Assembly (NCBI GenBank): GCA_003342895.1
Contig: PTFA01000277.1
Coordinates: 1,049,288-1,113,287 of the forward strand
DNA: 64,000 nucleotides
Origin: Casuarius casuarius
Lineage: Eukaryota > Chordata > Aves > Casuariiformes > Casuariidae
Direction of reading: 5' to 3'
Shown here: one piece after another, positions 48,301 through 61,764 of the stretch
Layout: every line of letters starts with the position of its first letter
Numbering within the stretch: the first letter of the stretch is position 1
The notes under the pieces: generated by a model
What the model was told of the DNA's origin: nothing
Seen by the model: only the letters and a program-made list of their open reading frames with translations
Database searches by the model: none
Program-made: the position numbers and the translations under genes

Positions 48301-51300
48301 TAATAATTCGGAAAAAAATTGTATGTCACTGGGCAAATAGTCTTTTCAGAGTAAAGTCTGTTACTTGGTTCAGCATAGTTGAATGACTGACATTTTCTTA
48401 TGGTGAGTAAAAGCAGAAACTCTAACTTAAATAGCAGTGACATGTAGGCGTACATATCGTGAGGTCCAAAAAGATAAACATTCATATGCTTGTTCTAAAC
48501 CATGTGTATAGCATATTTTGTAGCCTTTAGCAAGATTCCTTGGCACATGTTAATTTGATTAATGTTTAACTTCAAGTGTCATGCTTGTTCTTATGTGGAG
48601 GCTAAGTAGAGGCTTCCTTATGAAAGCATCACCTATTTGCTTTATGAAGATTTTTACTGGCTCATGTATACAGAGTTAATTATTAAGACACTTAAAATAA
48701 GGGAAGGTGCAAGACCCTCTCAGTCTATTCTTCAGTGTGTTAGCACTGTTACTGTGTTCTGAGAGAGTAAAATGTTCATATGCTGCTCTGTCTAAATAGA
48801 AAAGTAAAATGTGTAGTAGAAGATAGTATCCAAGTCTCTGGGAATTTACTTGGTAATTAGGAAAGATTAGTTTTTCTACAGAAAATGACAGCATGAGCAC
48901 ATTCAAAAAATTTGATTTATAAATAAAATATTTTATTTCAAATTGATGTTATGCTGTACCAGTGTGTNGTGTTTGCACATTTGTTTTGAATGACTGAGTT
49001 CTGTAGCCTGACTGCATCTTCTTGGATGTGGCATTTTCTCTTTAACCGGAGATCCAACATGCAGGTAAATGGCATTTGTATATCATGGGACATTTAGTTT
49101 GGCTTAGAGCTGAGCTAAGTGGTATAAGTGAGATCACACATCATCTGAAGTCCAGGCCACTGGCCAAGCCTTCTAGGGCCATTTAAAGGTAAAGGTTTCC
49201 TCCCCCCCCCGCCCCAAGTAGTTTATTTTGAATCAATATTTTTATGCAGTATGCTCACCTTCTGTATAAACAGAAATGAAAGAGTTTAATGTGCCTAGAG
49301 CCAACAGAAAAACTCCCATCAAAAAACTNCCATCGACTCTCTGGGCACTTTCATTCATAATAATTAGACTATAAAAATAAACATGCACATACCAGGTACT
49401 GAAAAATCCTGCTATACTTCAGAAGACATGGTGCAAAGTAAGACTTGAGCAGTAAATAGAAAATTACATAAAGAATAATATTACTCTATATTGTAGCCAC
49501 TATAACTAAGAGGAAAATACGACCTATGTTACGCCTCATGCAGATAGAAAACTTCAGACAGTTTTAACTACTTTTGTGATGTGATAGTTGCAGAACTGCT
49601 GTTTGTGTTCTGCAGCAAGACTTATGTTCTCTGAGCAGAGGATTCCCATTTATTAGTATTCCTATTTCATAAAAAAGTAGTCAACCGAAAATCACACTGG
49701 ATAAACAGCAACCTTCCTTTATTTAGATCATACTTTTTCGGTATTATCTGAGATCAGTTCAAAGTGAGGCTTGTGGACTTCGAGTGAGGAAAAAAATCTC
49801 AAACCACATCTGTCTTTCACGTTTTCTTGACATCCTGGAAACTTCTGCATATTCAAATAGAACTTCTCTAATAGAAGCATGGTACTGATCATTCTGGAGC
49901 TGTTTCATGATTAATTTCTTTGGTCTTGGTGTTTGGTATCTAAATATGATATGCAAAAAAACTATGAGACTTTGTAAATATTATAAATAAGCCTTTTCTA
50001 GTAATTTTGGTAATTCAGGGTAATTCAGGATTCTGAATCACCCAGCAGAATTGCCTACTTAAGAATTTATCTTAGATTGCATCTCTGATTATTGATAGGT
50101 CAGATTTTTCTATCAAATATGAAATGTACTTTCCAAACGTGATAGGTGTTGGGAATACGTGTTATGAGGTTTACATTTTGTATTCCCTTTTCACACTGTG
50201 TAACCTTGCCCTTGGATTGCAGGTCATTTTCTAATACATTATTAATGTGAACTGTTGTGGATTGCTGCTAATTTGCTGGGTTAATTCACTGCTTTCAGCT
50301 GTGTTTGTCATGTGGATATTTGTAAGATGTTATGATACACTCTAACTCCTGTTAAAGCCACTGGAAAAATTTTCCTGAGAGCTCGGTAGCAACTGGATTG
50401 ATCTCTTCATTTCTTGAATCCAGGATGTTATGTTTTTCTCTTAATATAAGCCAAATAAGGAAGCTTATAGCTGAGAGGACAGGGAGGAACTTAACTCTCT
50501 GTGAAAACATCTCCTTGTGACTCTTCGTAAGCCAGTTATGGGGTTGCTGAAATAGCACATATGCATGCAGGAAAATTCTCTCTCTCTCCCATTGTGATGC
50601 AAGTCCTTCGCTGTTGTAGCACTGGGGAAAGGATAATTCTTTGGCCGATCAAAAAGGGAAATGTGCATCCTGAGCATTTGAAAGTGAAATGTTAAACTGA
50701 CTATTCAGTATTAAAAAAACATACTGTAGAATAACATTCATTGTATGAGCTAATAATACTGTTCTTATTTTTCTGAGCATATTNGTCTCTACTTTTCCAT
50801 TTTACCTATCCTCATGAAGTTGGGTTTTTTGTTTCTGTTGTTCTTTCTTTAAAATATATTAGTTTGTGTATGATACTTGGTTTGAAGGGAAACTAACAGT
50901 ACAAAAGGCACAAAAGAGATGAGTAAGGTCTTCACAAGTGAAAAAGGCCTGATTCCAAATGGCCTGTTAAAATGAAGGACTCATCTTTGTAGAGGAAAGC
51001 AAGAGCTAATTGTGTAAAAAATGTCATTGTGATTATGAAACATTATAAATGATGACAGCATTGTTCGTAGATCTGCTGTGATGCACCTCCTAAGAACAGA
51101 GACTCAATCTCAGCCTGTGATTTTTTGTATAGTTAATTTATACCATGAAAAATGCGGGTATTAATCTTTATAACTCACTGGCATAAAGGTAAAAAAATAC
51201 TGCCATCCATTATCATGATAATAGGAGGTTTTTAGATTGAAATAAGTGAATTGAAACATGTTAATGCCTCTCATGCAGGAATTTCCAGGAGGCTAGTAGT

Positions 51301-53469
51301 GATATGCTTGTAATCTTGTTTCTGTTAGTGGATCTAAAGTTTTGTTTTTAACTCTGTTTTTGTAAACCAGCTATTTAGTCTCTCCTTCATAATGAAATTT
51401 TGCTAAAAGTGTAGTTTGTGGTATTCCTTTTTTCTGCTGATTCTTTGGGTTATTTTAATATCCTTTATTGCAAATTGGATGAATAAGCTTTTTGGATATA
51501 GATGGAAAAAAATGAAATGTCAGTATTTCATTTGTATGTATATGCTTTCCTCTCCTGATGATGGCGTGTAATTATAGTCCCTGGAAAATAGTTCAGTTAT
51601 TAATGGTTTTAAGGTTATTACTTGTTTGAAAGCAAATACGAGAAGAGCTAAATATTTTAGTCCAAGAGTTATCTCCACTTCTACAAGGATTATAAGTAAG
51701 AAAAGTGTCAGAAATGTTTGTATATATAAATTTCTCAGGACCTGTGGTTTTGCTCTCTGTCTTCTTGAAGAGTTGGAATTGCGGACCCCCACGCTGCTTC
51801 GCTGTCCTTCTGTCAGTGTCCTTGCCCAAGCTCTGATTATTTCATTTACTGAACCTTCTCTCCAGCTTCTCATACTTTTGATCTCTGAGTTTCATATGTC
51901 AAATTTGTAATCACTGTTCTAGCCAGATCCAGACCCATTAAATCCTTTCATATTATCTTCTCTCCTTCCAAATTCAAAGTTTTGTGTTTTCACTTTATAA
52001 AAAATGGCTCTTGGCTCATTTTAGTTCATTTCTTTCCTTATCTTTCCTTATGTGTGATTAAAGCTTCTTCACATACTGTACACAAATGGCACATTCCCTT
52101 TCCCATTGTGTTCTCTGTGCAATGGTGTCTTAACTCTTTCAAATACCTCCTTACAATGTAGTTAGTCCAAAGTGCACTTTGACTCTTGTCATCTCCTTAC
52201 TACTGTTAATTACTGAGTAAGAAAGTCTTTTTTTTTTTTCCTAAATGTATCCCAAAGAATGGGTATTACACCATTAGACTTTGAGATGGTATTGTCTGAT
52301 GTCTGTTTTGCTGTTAAAACCAGTAATTTATTACTTTCTGTTTATTTAATGGCATGGCAGTGAGTAGAATTACTTTCTTGTATGCTCTTCCTGAGGATTT
52401 CTGTAACCTACTTGTGCAGTTTACACAGGTAAGTTGATAGTGGTAAACCTGGACATCTATAAACTCCTGAGAATATTCTATTTTCAGTATTGTGAACAGA
52501 AAGATGCCACACCATAATGCATACAGAGGTGCCCCTGCAATTCAGCTCCTAAGAAAAATTAAACTGAACTGTTTTCAACAGATAGATGCAGTCTTCTGGA
52601 ACTGTTAAGGAAGTTCTGTGATAGGACTAAAAATTGTTCAGACTGACTGAAGTAGGCAAAAGGAAATAATTTTTTAATAGAAGAATTGCCATGAGTCAGT
52701 GCTGTCAAGAAGGAGAAGACTCATGGTTCACCTTCGTATTACACCCTAGTGCCAAATATGATGTACAGACCTTCAGAGGAGATCCAGGAGAATGTCAAGT
52801 GCCTGTCCCTTGAAATGGAATTGAGAAGAGCACACTCCAAATGGAGAGTGTGCAAGGAACTGTCTAAAAACTGGAGTTTGTGCAGGCTAGAAATTTGCCT
52901 CCGGAGCCTCTTAATCTTCCCTTGGAATATAAAAATATGCTAAAGCTTTTCAAGCATAATGGAAATCAGTGAGATACCACAGGCCTAGAACAGAAATTGC
53001 CTTTTAATGTAAACCTGTGCCAGCAAAAACTACTACTAATACATGGAAGGCAACAAAAGATAGGATGTTATCACAAACCAGTTGGTGAAAGCAGTTGTCA
53101 TTGGTGCAAATGGTCTTATGGGCCCAACGAAAACAAGAGCTAAAGGACCACATTTTTTCTGCCTTAATCTTGTAGTTTTTAATTGGTTTCAGTGAAGCTC
53201 CCTCAGTTTAACACTGGTAAAACAGGAAAAAAAACCTACCTTATGCCTTTTTTCCAAAGGCTCAGTTCTAAGAAGGTAATTTACTGATAGCACAGAAGGA
53301 GCAAATACCCAGCTTCACTTCTCTAACATTATACCTCCAGATTCAAAGGTGCTGCTGCTGTTGCAGTTTTTACAATTGGAAGAGATCTTTAATAGTCAGT
53401 TAGGAAACAGGGTGTTGAATGAACTTTATTAACACAAAGCATAGTATGTTTAGAATTGCAAAATAGAAG
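45397..53469. other. Intronic sequence, nothing recognised
   Basis: AT-rich intron. A C9-type run lies near 49202-49210 and a T-run near 52229. The paired opposite frames at 51520-51910 have no domain signature. No gene or repeat is assigned. Confidence 0.5.
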
Positions 53470-54235
53470 ATTATAATCACAGAACAAAAGCTGAAAGAGT
53501 ACTCTGGAGGTCATCTGGTCAGACTTCTGGCTCAGAGCAAGACTAACCTCAAATTAGATCAGGTTGTTCAGATGCTGTCTGGACAACTTTTGAAAATCTC
53601 CAAAATGGAGATTCTGCAGTTTCTCTAGGCATAGCAAAATACATTTTTTTCTTATATCTAATTGTAATTTCCCTTTCTGGACCTTGTGACTTTCTTGCCT
53701 TTTGTTCTGCTGTGTACTTCTGACAAGAGTTTGTCTGCTGAAAACCTCGTTTTAGATACTGTAAGACTAAAATAGCTTCGCCCTTAGCGTCCTTTTTTGC
53801 AGGTCCCTCAGANTCTCCTCATGTACCGTGCATGTTAGCCCCTAACTTGCTGACTGTGTGTTCTGTCCTGTCACCCAAGATATTGCTCAAGAAATTAAAC
53901 AGTATTAGCCTCAGTGTCAGCCCTTCCCAAGGAAAACCCCACATAACTAGCCTTTAGAAAGACTTCGAACTACTCATCATTCCTCTTTGACCCTGATGAT
54001 CTGGCCAGTGTTTCATGCACTTTGTATTCCACCCACATCTCCCTAGTTTGGCTACAAGGATGCTGTGGGATACTGTGCGAAAAACCTTGTTAATGTAAAC
54101 AGTATCCAGTGCACTCCCTCATCCGCAGAGCCAGTCATTCCATCACTGGAGGCAGTTAGTTTGTTCAGGCATAAATGGTCCAACACCTGGGCTCATGATT
54201 TAAAAAAGCATGTTTTGTTAAAGCCACTCACATAT
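53470..54235 (-). mobile_element. CR1 LINE 3' portion, inverted, old
   Basis: Plus-strand reading gives the reverse of CR1: ACTCTGGAGGTCATCTGGTC near the 3' end, GGTGTCTGG-like and TGGACCTTGTGACTTTCTTG blocks, then ACAAGGATGCTGTGGGATAC, TGTGCGAAAAACCTTGTTAA, CAGTGCACTCCCTCATCCGC and TTAGTTTGTTCAGGCATAAA. The later blocks match the part of CR1 encoding the end of the reverse-transcriptase ORF (GGATGTCGTGCGGGACAGTG type). It is decayed, with internal deletions. Confidence 0.8.
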
Positions 54236-56106
54236 GTGAATATGCAGCATGCCTGGACCTTTAGTTTAGTAGTTGCTTCTGCTTTCCTTTTCAGTGATTT
54301 TTTTGTTTGTTTGTTTTTATTCCCTCTCAAAATTGCTTCTATTTCCTGACTGCTTTAAAGCTCATTTATATTTGTCAAGCCCGTCTTTCACAGAAGTGTG
54401 CCTTCTCATGCTTGGACAGGCACATCCAGCTTGGAGAAAGTATATGAAACTCTAAGAGCCGGGTTTGAAATGTATGTGAGGGAAATACATGTGCTGTCTC
54501 TGTTGTCACTGTGGTCTTTTTCCTCCAGTACCCCACAGACTGCAGTGTCNTAGTTTTCTGACTTCCCACAGAAACTGAGCTCTTCCCATTGACTTTGAGA
54601 ATATTCCTTGTGTTCTGAAATGGACCAATGTGGTTCAAAGAATTAGTATATTATAGATGCCCAAAATGGAGATGTATCATGAAGTAAGTTTAGTCTGTCA
54701 CGCACCTTCACTGGTTAGGTAGCTTTCTCCCTCTCCACTCACAGCATAATCTTATTTATCCATGTTTCTCTCTTTACTACATCTTTTTTTTTTTCCTTGC
54801 TACTGTGAATCTGTGTTAAGATTTTCCAATTTTATATGCTGGTCTTTTCTTCAAAGACTGTTTAAGGTCCTTCCTCTATTATCAGAAGTAGGAAGGCTGA
54901 GTGTTAACCCCAATAGTATACACAAAGCTACGATCGCTTAAAGAGGAAAAGCTGTCCTTTTTTTACTGTTATTCCATTACCGCATTATTTTTCTCAGAAG
55001 CAATGGCTGGCATATTATGCTCTAGTTTAATCCCCATGGTAGATTTTTTTCAACTACCATAATGACTGTAGATTATGTATAACTGTTAGATCCTAGCCCA
55101 ACTCAAAGCCCTTTTTCCTTTACTTAAATCATGTTTATTAACAGGGCTTCCATGCCCATACTCTTAGTTTCTTCTTTTCTTTGTTGTTGGTCTTGTTGCT
55201 CTAGCCTGTTTCCTCTGGTATGTATAATCCTTCAGCTGTGGACCCTACAGTGTCTCAGTAATTGTAGTTGGGCTATCTAATGGTTCTTGTGTTGCTCAGT
55301 TTGGCCAAAATTAGGATTCTGTTACACACAAAATTAAGGCTTTGTTGCTACAAACTATGTAGCTGATGCTGCATAACACTGCCTGGTCCTTTTTATTGGA
55401 TATCATGATACTAGTTCTTTATAGCATATTGTTCAGCAGTAGGCAATTCTGACAGAATCCTTACAAATACAATTGTGTGTAAAGAAAAATTTTTAGGAGA
55501 CCCTGTAGAATATCATCACAATCTTTTTATAACCATAGACTTGGAATTCTTGTGTTCTACACTTGTACAGATTTATTGTTACTCTGTACTGGCTGTTCTT
55601 TTTCCCCTTAAGAGCAGAGAAATTCCTCTGAAAAATCCCCCACACACCCAAAATCTGTCTTTGGTTCTGTTGAAACTGATCATGAATTTGTTTCAAATTT
55701 GTCAGTGTGTAGGTTGATGCTTTTAATTTTGGAACAGCATATTGTTGTGAAGTTGAATACATTTAAATTTAAGTAGCATCTGTTTAAGCCAACCCGAAAT
55801 AATTATTTCAAGTCTGTCCCCTGACAAAAACAGTTACTTGTATAGGTTTATCAAATGCAATTATGGGTAAGAAATCTGAATACTTACAGTGGTTTTTAAG
55901 CACTCTATCAGCTTGGGTCAGTTTTGCATGCAGATTGACTAAATAGGATATATGCATATTTCAATGTGTAACTCTTTAGGACCCAATTAAGGTGTCAGGT
56001 GTTAATTACCTAATGCAAGTGTAGAAACAGCATTTCCATTCCCACACCCCCGTCTTCCTTTGCAAGCTCTAAGTGAGCTGTACTTTGAGTTTCGACTCTT
56101 CATCTC

Positions 56107-56139
56107 TGCATGCGTTGCATGCATGCACACGTGTGTATG
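56107..56139 (+). repeat. Alternating purine-pyrimidine tract
   Basis: TGCATGCGTTGCATGCATGC followed by ACACGTGTGTATG alternates purine and pyrimidine apart from one step. Such DNA can adopt a Z-like form. It is also nearly self-complementary in parts. Confidence 0.7.
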
Positions 56140-57276
56140 GATCAGGGCTTTCTGCTGTTCCTTACAGGCTTTCTGTTAACTTCTCATGTCCATTTGGTTG
56201 CAGATGTTCGTTCATTTAAGTTTGGTACAGTTCATTCTTTGTTACTCCCCTGGACTCCTCAGTACAATTGATTTCACTAAGCAGTTCTGTTACTTTATCA
56301 AGATTTGCTCTTTAAGAGAGTTTAAGTTAGTTGCAGTCTTCTCAGTCATTTCAGTCATTTAGTTCCTATTGAATTAAAATCAAGTGAAGTGAGCATGAAT
56401 TATAATCTCAGTACTTAAGAAAAGCAGTTCTTAAATAGGTGAATTTTTATGAGAAAATGTTGAAGAACACTTGTTCTTCAATCTACAGCTGAATGCCCCT
56501 CCTAAGCTTAGTTTTATCTCCCTTTGTTTCTTCTATACTCAGTGGAGAGAGAGATGCTCATTTAGAGAGAGATAGCCTTGTTTAGTCTTCTGGAAGATTC
56601 AATCCCTTTCTCCTGAATGCGGAAGAAGCACATTGAGATTAGACAAACAAAGTTCTGTGACTACTCCCCTTGCTCTTCCAGTCCGTCTGTTCTGCATTGG
56701 TAGTTAGGTTTTTAATATGCTTAGAAGGTTGTGTTTTTTTCTTTTTTTTTTCTTTGGTCTTTTGCAGATCCCCAGCATTATCCCATTGTATATAATAGAA
56801 ACAGATCTTTCCTTCTCCAAAGTGACTGACTCAAATAGATTTTTTTGAAATCCATGCTATACTTCTTTTCTCTAACTTTTCACATCCTTAGCATACAATT
56901 ATGTGCAACCATGTTTCCATTTATTGCACTACTCCCTGAACACTAGATATTCTTTCTTTTCTCCATTGTATGATTGTTATTCCACCATTGAACCGATGGT
57001 CATCATTTTCCAGGGTCACACTCTGTATAAGATTATTTTTAAAAAAAGTTACTGGCTGTCCATTTTAATTTCATCATATCCCCGTGTCTGTTACTTCATC
57101 ATACTGTACCTGGTGGGTTTTTTTTTTTTTTTTCCAGACATGAAATAATCTGAAATGATAATTTATACTTGCTATGGTGTTCTAAGGTGGAAACAAGCTA
57201 AGGTGTGAAGGGAGTGGTGGAATGTTTTGTTGTATTTGGAGAAGAAAAATCCCCTGTTTTTAGTATAAAATCCTTT

Positions 57277-57296
57277 TTTGTTTGTTTGTTTGTTTG
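57277..57296 (+). repeat. Microsatellite (TTTG)5
   Basis: Five perfect copies of TTTG after a T-run. Confidence 0.95.
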
Positions 57297-60200
57297 AAGC
57301 AAAAGCAACAAACTTCAGGATAAAAATAGTTTGGGATAACTGATTTAACCTATGTGTATTGATTCGACATTTTGAGAAAGAAAGCTGCTGAGCACCAGAG
57401 ATAATTGACATGATACTCCTTGTCCTGCTCTTTTCATCCTATATGCCAACCAGAGGTTATGCTTCTTTTAGGGTCTGTGTGATGACTCACTGGCACTTAC
57501 TGTCACAGCACAGGAATAAAATTATTATCCAGAGTAAAATCCCAGTCATTGTTCCAGCTTCGAGCACTGTTCTATTGATGGATTTAGGGATGAGGAGAAG
57601 GGAGGTGTTAAAGCATAGATTATTTTTTGTATTGGGTTATGCCATAACTTGAATGATTTCTTCATTTTTGGATGTACATCAGTTGTTTGGCAGTGGCAGA
57701 AATTTTTACATAATGGAGTTTCATAAATAAGTTGGTCATGCACCAGGGAAACAGTGTATGATAAACAAGTTCCTTAATGTGAGTGAAAAGAGCTTAACTG
57801 TTCACAGTGTTCATTTCTGAAATGTTATCATTTGCAAATTGTTAAATTGTCATGTGTCTGCTTTTACCTGGAATGACTTAAACATGTTAATTTTCTTCTA
57901 CGTAATAACTGATGTTATTTTCCCCAGATTAATTGCCAGAAGATTTGGATGATAGGAGGAGTTGTTTGTTACCCCATTGGTTTGAATTGAGTGACTGGTT
58001 CTGGATAGCAGACAGCTGGAAGGAGAATGGAGATTGGATGTGATAGGTTTCACAGCTCTTCATATATCACTCATTACTGCCAAAATATAGATTGTGATAC
58101 TCATGGCATCGTCTGTCACTCTCTGCACTAAATTAGCAGCTGGAAACACTGTACTTTTTCTGTTGTGCATGCCATTACTAGGGAATGCATCATACGTATT
58201 AGACTATTATTTTTGTCTTCTGCAAACTCTTAATTTGTGTGCCTAATGAATTAGTTAATTGCGATATACTGATGACATCAGTGGTGTTGAACTGTGATAC
58301 CAAACTTGTTAAAAATTTTGGAAATCAGCCGTTTTTGGAAGTCACCGATGGATTTATTGAAGGTGCACAGTTCTCTCCTCTGATCTCTGCTTTGGTAATC
58401 TTTTGTTTGGAATTTTTGCATATAATAATTGATGTCACAGCTGTAAGCCTAGGCATGGCAAGAGTTCTGTCTAGAGCTACCATGTATATAGGAAGATGAA
58501 AAGTTAAGGTCACTGTGAATCTGTAGGCAGAGGCAAGTGGTAGAACATTCACAAGTACTGAACTTGTCTTGAAAGTCTAGTGGAAGAGGACCACTAAATT
58601 GTCTAGATACCTTTTGAAAAATATTTCTCCAGCTCTGTGAAAACTTTCTCGTCCTCATCAATTTTTCTCATACTCCACTTGAAGTTTTAGATAACCTGGG
58701 AAACTGTATTTTAGGAAATTATTGAAACTCGGTATTCTGAAAAGTTATATATAGTATTATAGTGTGTTTTTAAAGTTTAGAAACTGTTNTATATGTAATT
58801 TCATCTCAATTTATTCCTAAATCTCCTCAGTTCTCTAAGGCATTTCCTCCCTAAATTTTCTGATTTCTTTCCTTTGAAGTTTGTCATCTAAAACTTCAGA
58901 CTCTCCTTCCTCCCTATATTCCTGTTCTGTTTTTAACAGCTTTTGTGGCATTCTAGTACACTGCAGTTAAGGGTGTAAAACTTTGATGCTTTATCTGCTA
59001 ATTTAAAATCACTTGCAACCAGAAACAGTGTATGACATCTGGACTTTTTTCAGACTGCACTTTATTTTGTTGTATTTTATTTAGTGATTTAGGAATGTAT
59101 GCTGGCTTTCATCTTTCTCAACACCTGCGCTAAGTTTGCATTAAGCAATGTACTAGACTGAGGTTATTGCAGTTCAGGTACTTCTGTGGGTAAGACTTTT
59201 TATTTTGGCAGGGAACAAGTGACAAAAAAAGAAACATACAGTTGTGCTTAAGCCTCATACAAAGTAGAGGATGTATTTTAGACCAGTCAGATTAATATGC
59301 TTAGTTATTCCTAAGGCCCTTGTCTTTGGGGTGTTTCCACCTGTAAAATGTGTGCGTGGGCAACAACTATGAGAGTCTTTTTACAGGAGTAAGTCTGAGA
59401 AATGAAATCTTTATTTCATTGCTAAATAGGTTGCAGAAAGACCACCCGGTAGCTTCTAAAGAGCTTCACTGAACTAGTTCCTTTATTTCCTGTNTATATC
59501 TGCTAACAAATAATCAGGTATGTTGTAGAGAAAGTGAGGACTGTTACAACATCTCAAACTTTGCTACCTCAGGTATTTGCAGTAACTTTGCTGTTGTAGC
59601 ATAACAAAGTACTATAATCTTATCAGAGCAGCGAATAGTACCTTTAAGACTGTTCACATCAAGTCATGTGTCACTGTAATTATAGGACTGATAGCATGTT
59701 TGTGCATTTGTATGTGTACAATAGAATTACTGTGGGTGAAGCTCTCGCATCTCTAATTCTAAATACTGTCAATTTATGATGGATAGACTTTGTTTATGGC
59801 TAGTGTAATTGAGCAGGTGGGTATATTATGAACCCAAGGCAAAGCCTTTGTGGCTTTGGTGAGATTCTGTCTATTAAATACAGTTTGTTTGTTTANTTAG
59901 CCTCTAAGGGAAAACAAAGCTAGGTTGTCTATACAATACCAGTGTTTAAAAATTCAGGTAATAAAAAACATAAAATATTTATGCCATATCTTATGTAATA
60001 TGTGAATACATTTCTCTTTAGCTTGAAGTACTATTGCTAGATTTAGGGGTGGCCTAAATCATCTTCCTTTGCTGGAGCCTGTAGAGATCAGTGGTNTGTT
60101 GAGATGTGTGTACTCCCCTGAAATTCTGTATGCAGGGTTTATTTTAAAATCTTGTGCAACTTGCAGCTATATTTGTATGCTACTTATCTGCACAAAGGCA

Positions 60201-61764
60201 TCCTGCTTAATTTTCACAAGTGCATGCACAAGTGCGAGTCACAATCATAGTTCTGTTGATTCTGTTGCCGTGGAGATCTGTCTTGTTCCTTGTCCCTGGT
60301 AGCCTCTGCTCCAGGGCAGTTTGGGAGGCTTTTAAGTATGTACAGAAGGGCTTCTTCCTGAGAGTCCCTTGGTTCCTCACAGCTTTTGAGTTGAATGCGT
60401 ATTTCACAGGTAAGGAGTAGAACTTGTTGTCCGATGCCTCCTGTGGGTTCCCTTGTGTATGTGATGTGGATCATAATGTCTTGATTTGTTTTTTCCTGAG
60501 GAAGGGAAAGCCCTTGTTCTAGTTCCTCCTGACCTGTTGTACAAACTCTAATCACAAAGCTGTTTTTTATGTTCTGGGATTCAAAATAACAATTTGTCTT
60601 GTCTTATTTTTTTAGTTTTAAAAAATGGCATATTTCAGTGGGAGAGTGTCCTTTTTGCTGTTTACAAAGGAAAACNTAATTCCCAGTTACTAATAATGTC
60701 CACTTTTTCCATATGGATATTGTAAAGCTGTCATTCAGTCAGGACTCCAAGATTAAAAGGTCTAAGGCACTTTGTGGTGTTCTTCATTTGGAAAGCTGAG
60801 ATCACCCTTCTCTTAACCTTGTAGCATTGTTATATCTTCTATTATGTTAAAAAACACACTTGATTAATAACAGTCAAATGCAATGAATCATAAGGTCAAG
60901 CCTGTCCTTAAGTATTTGTAACATTAAATTTTAGAGCTTGATCAGGCTCATGTTTCAAATTGCTCTGGACAGTTGCACTCTAAGATAAGCGATTGCTTAT
61001 CGCTCTTGATATAATTANTTTTCCATCAATTGTTCAAAGTTCTGGTTCCCTTTATTACTGTTTTCCCTGTCCATGTAACATGTTTACAGATGAGTGCATT
61101 GCAAAAATTTTCCAATTATAGATTTGCTGTTAGCATAGCTATGAAGATAGGGAAAAACCAAGATGCTATTTGGAGACTTACGATTAAATTTTATATTTTC
61201 ATTCTGGCTTTTTGGCATCTGCAATAGAAAAATACCATACTGTGCTTTTTGAAAGAGATGAGGTATGTAAAAAATCTAAATACAGATTTATGTACTTGTT
61301 TATGGAGAAACAGTATTCAAATAGGAAGGAAAATTCTACAGTGGATCTTACTGCCTTTTATCTTAAGTTTGTTTGGTCCAGCTGTAGTGGTGCCTCAGGA
61401 TAAATGTGAATTCACTGATCTTAAAACAGTTGAGTCCCATTCTTACCGTGCTCATCTGGGGTGTAAGCAAATTGCTCTGAATTTTTTCCATTCTGATTGA
61501 GACTAAAGACTCAATATGTATCACTGGGCATCTGAAGTTGGCTTATACTGGTATACCTTCCATCAGTCATCAGTTTAATGACATCACCTTAAAAGTTGTA
61601 TCAAAACCTGTTGGACATATCCTCCACTGTCGTCCTTTCTCTCTTTCAAGCTGTTTGTCTTCCACCTTATGTAAGTGGTATTTCAGCAATTTAATGAGGT
61701 GTTCTGTGAATAAGGTTTTTTGTTTTTAGTTCTCCTGCTTACTGGCATGGATTTTTTTTTAGGT

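Larger units (their letters stand above)
54236..61764. other. Intronic sequence; simple repeats and candidate regulatory stretches
   Basis: No gene was found. It contains (TTTG)5 at 57277-57296, T-runs near 54786 and 57118-57135, and an alternating purine-pyrimidine tract at 56107-56139. A stretch at 55970-56030 contains paired AGGTGT words and TAATTA. T/C-rich DNA at 58800-58960 is unassigned. Confidence 0.5.

Noticed and set aside
58239..58499. 86-codon plus-strand frame
   Set aside because: No family signature, no splice-site pair, typical chance frame. It overlaps opposite-strand frames of similar length.
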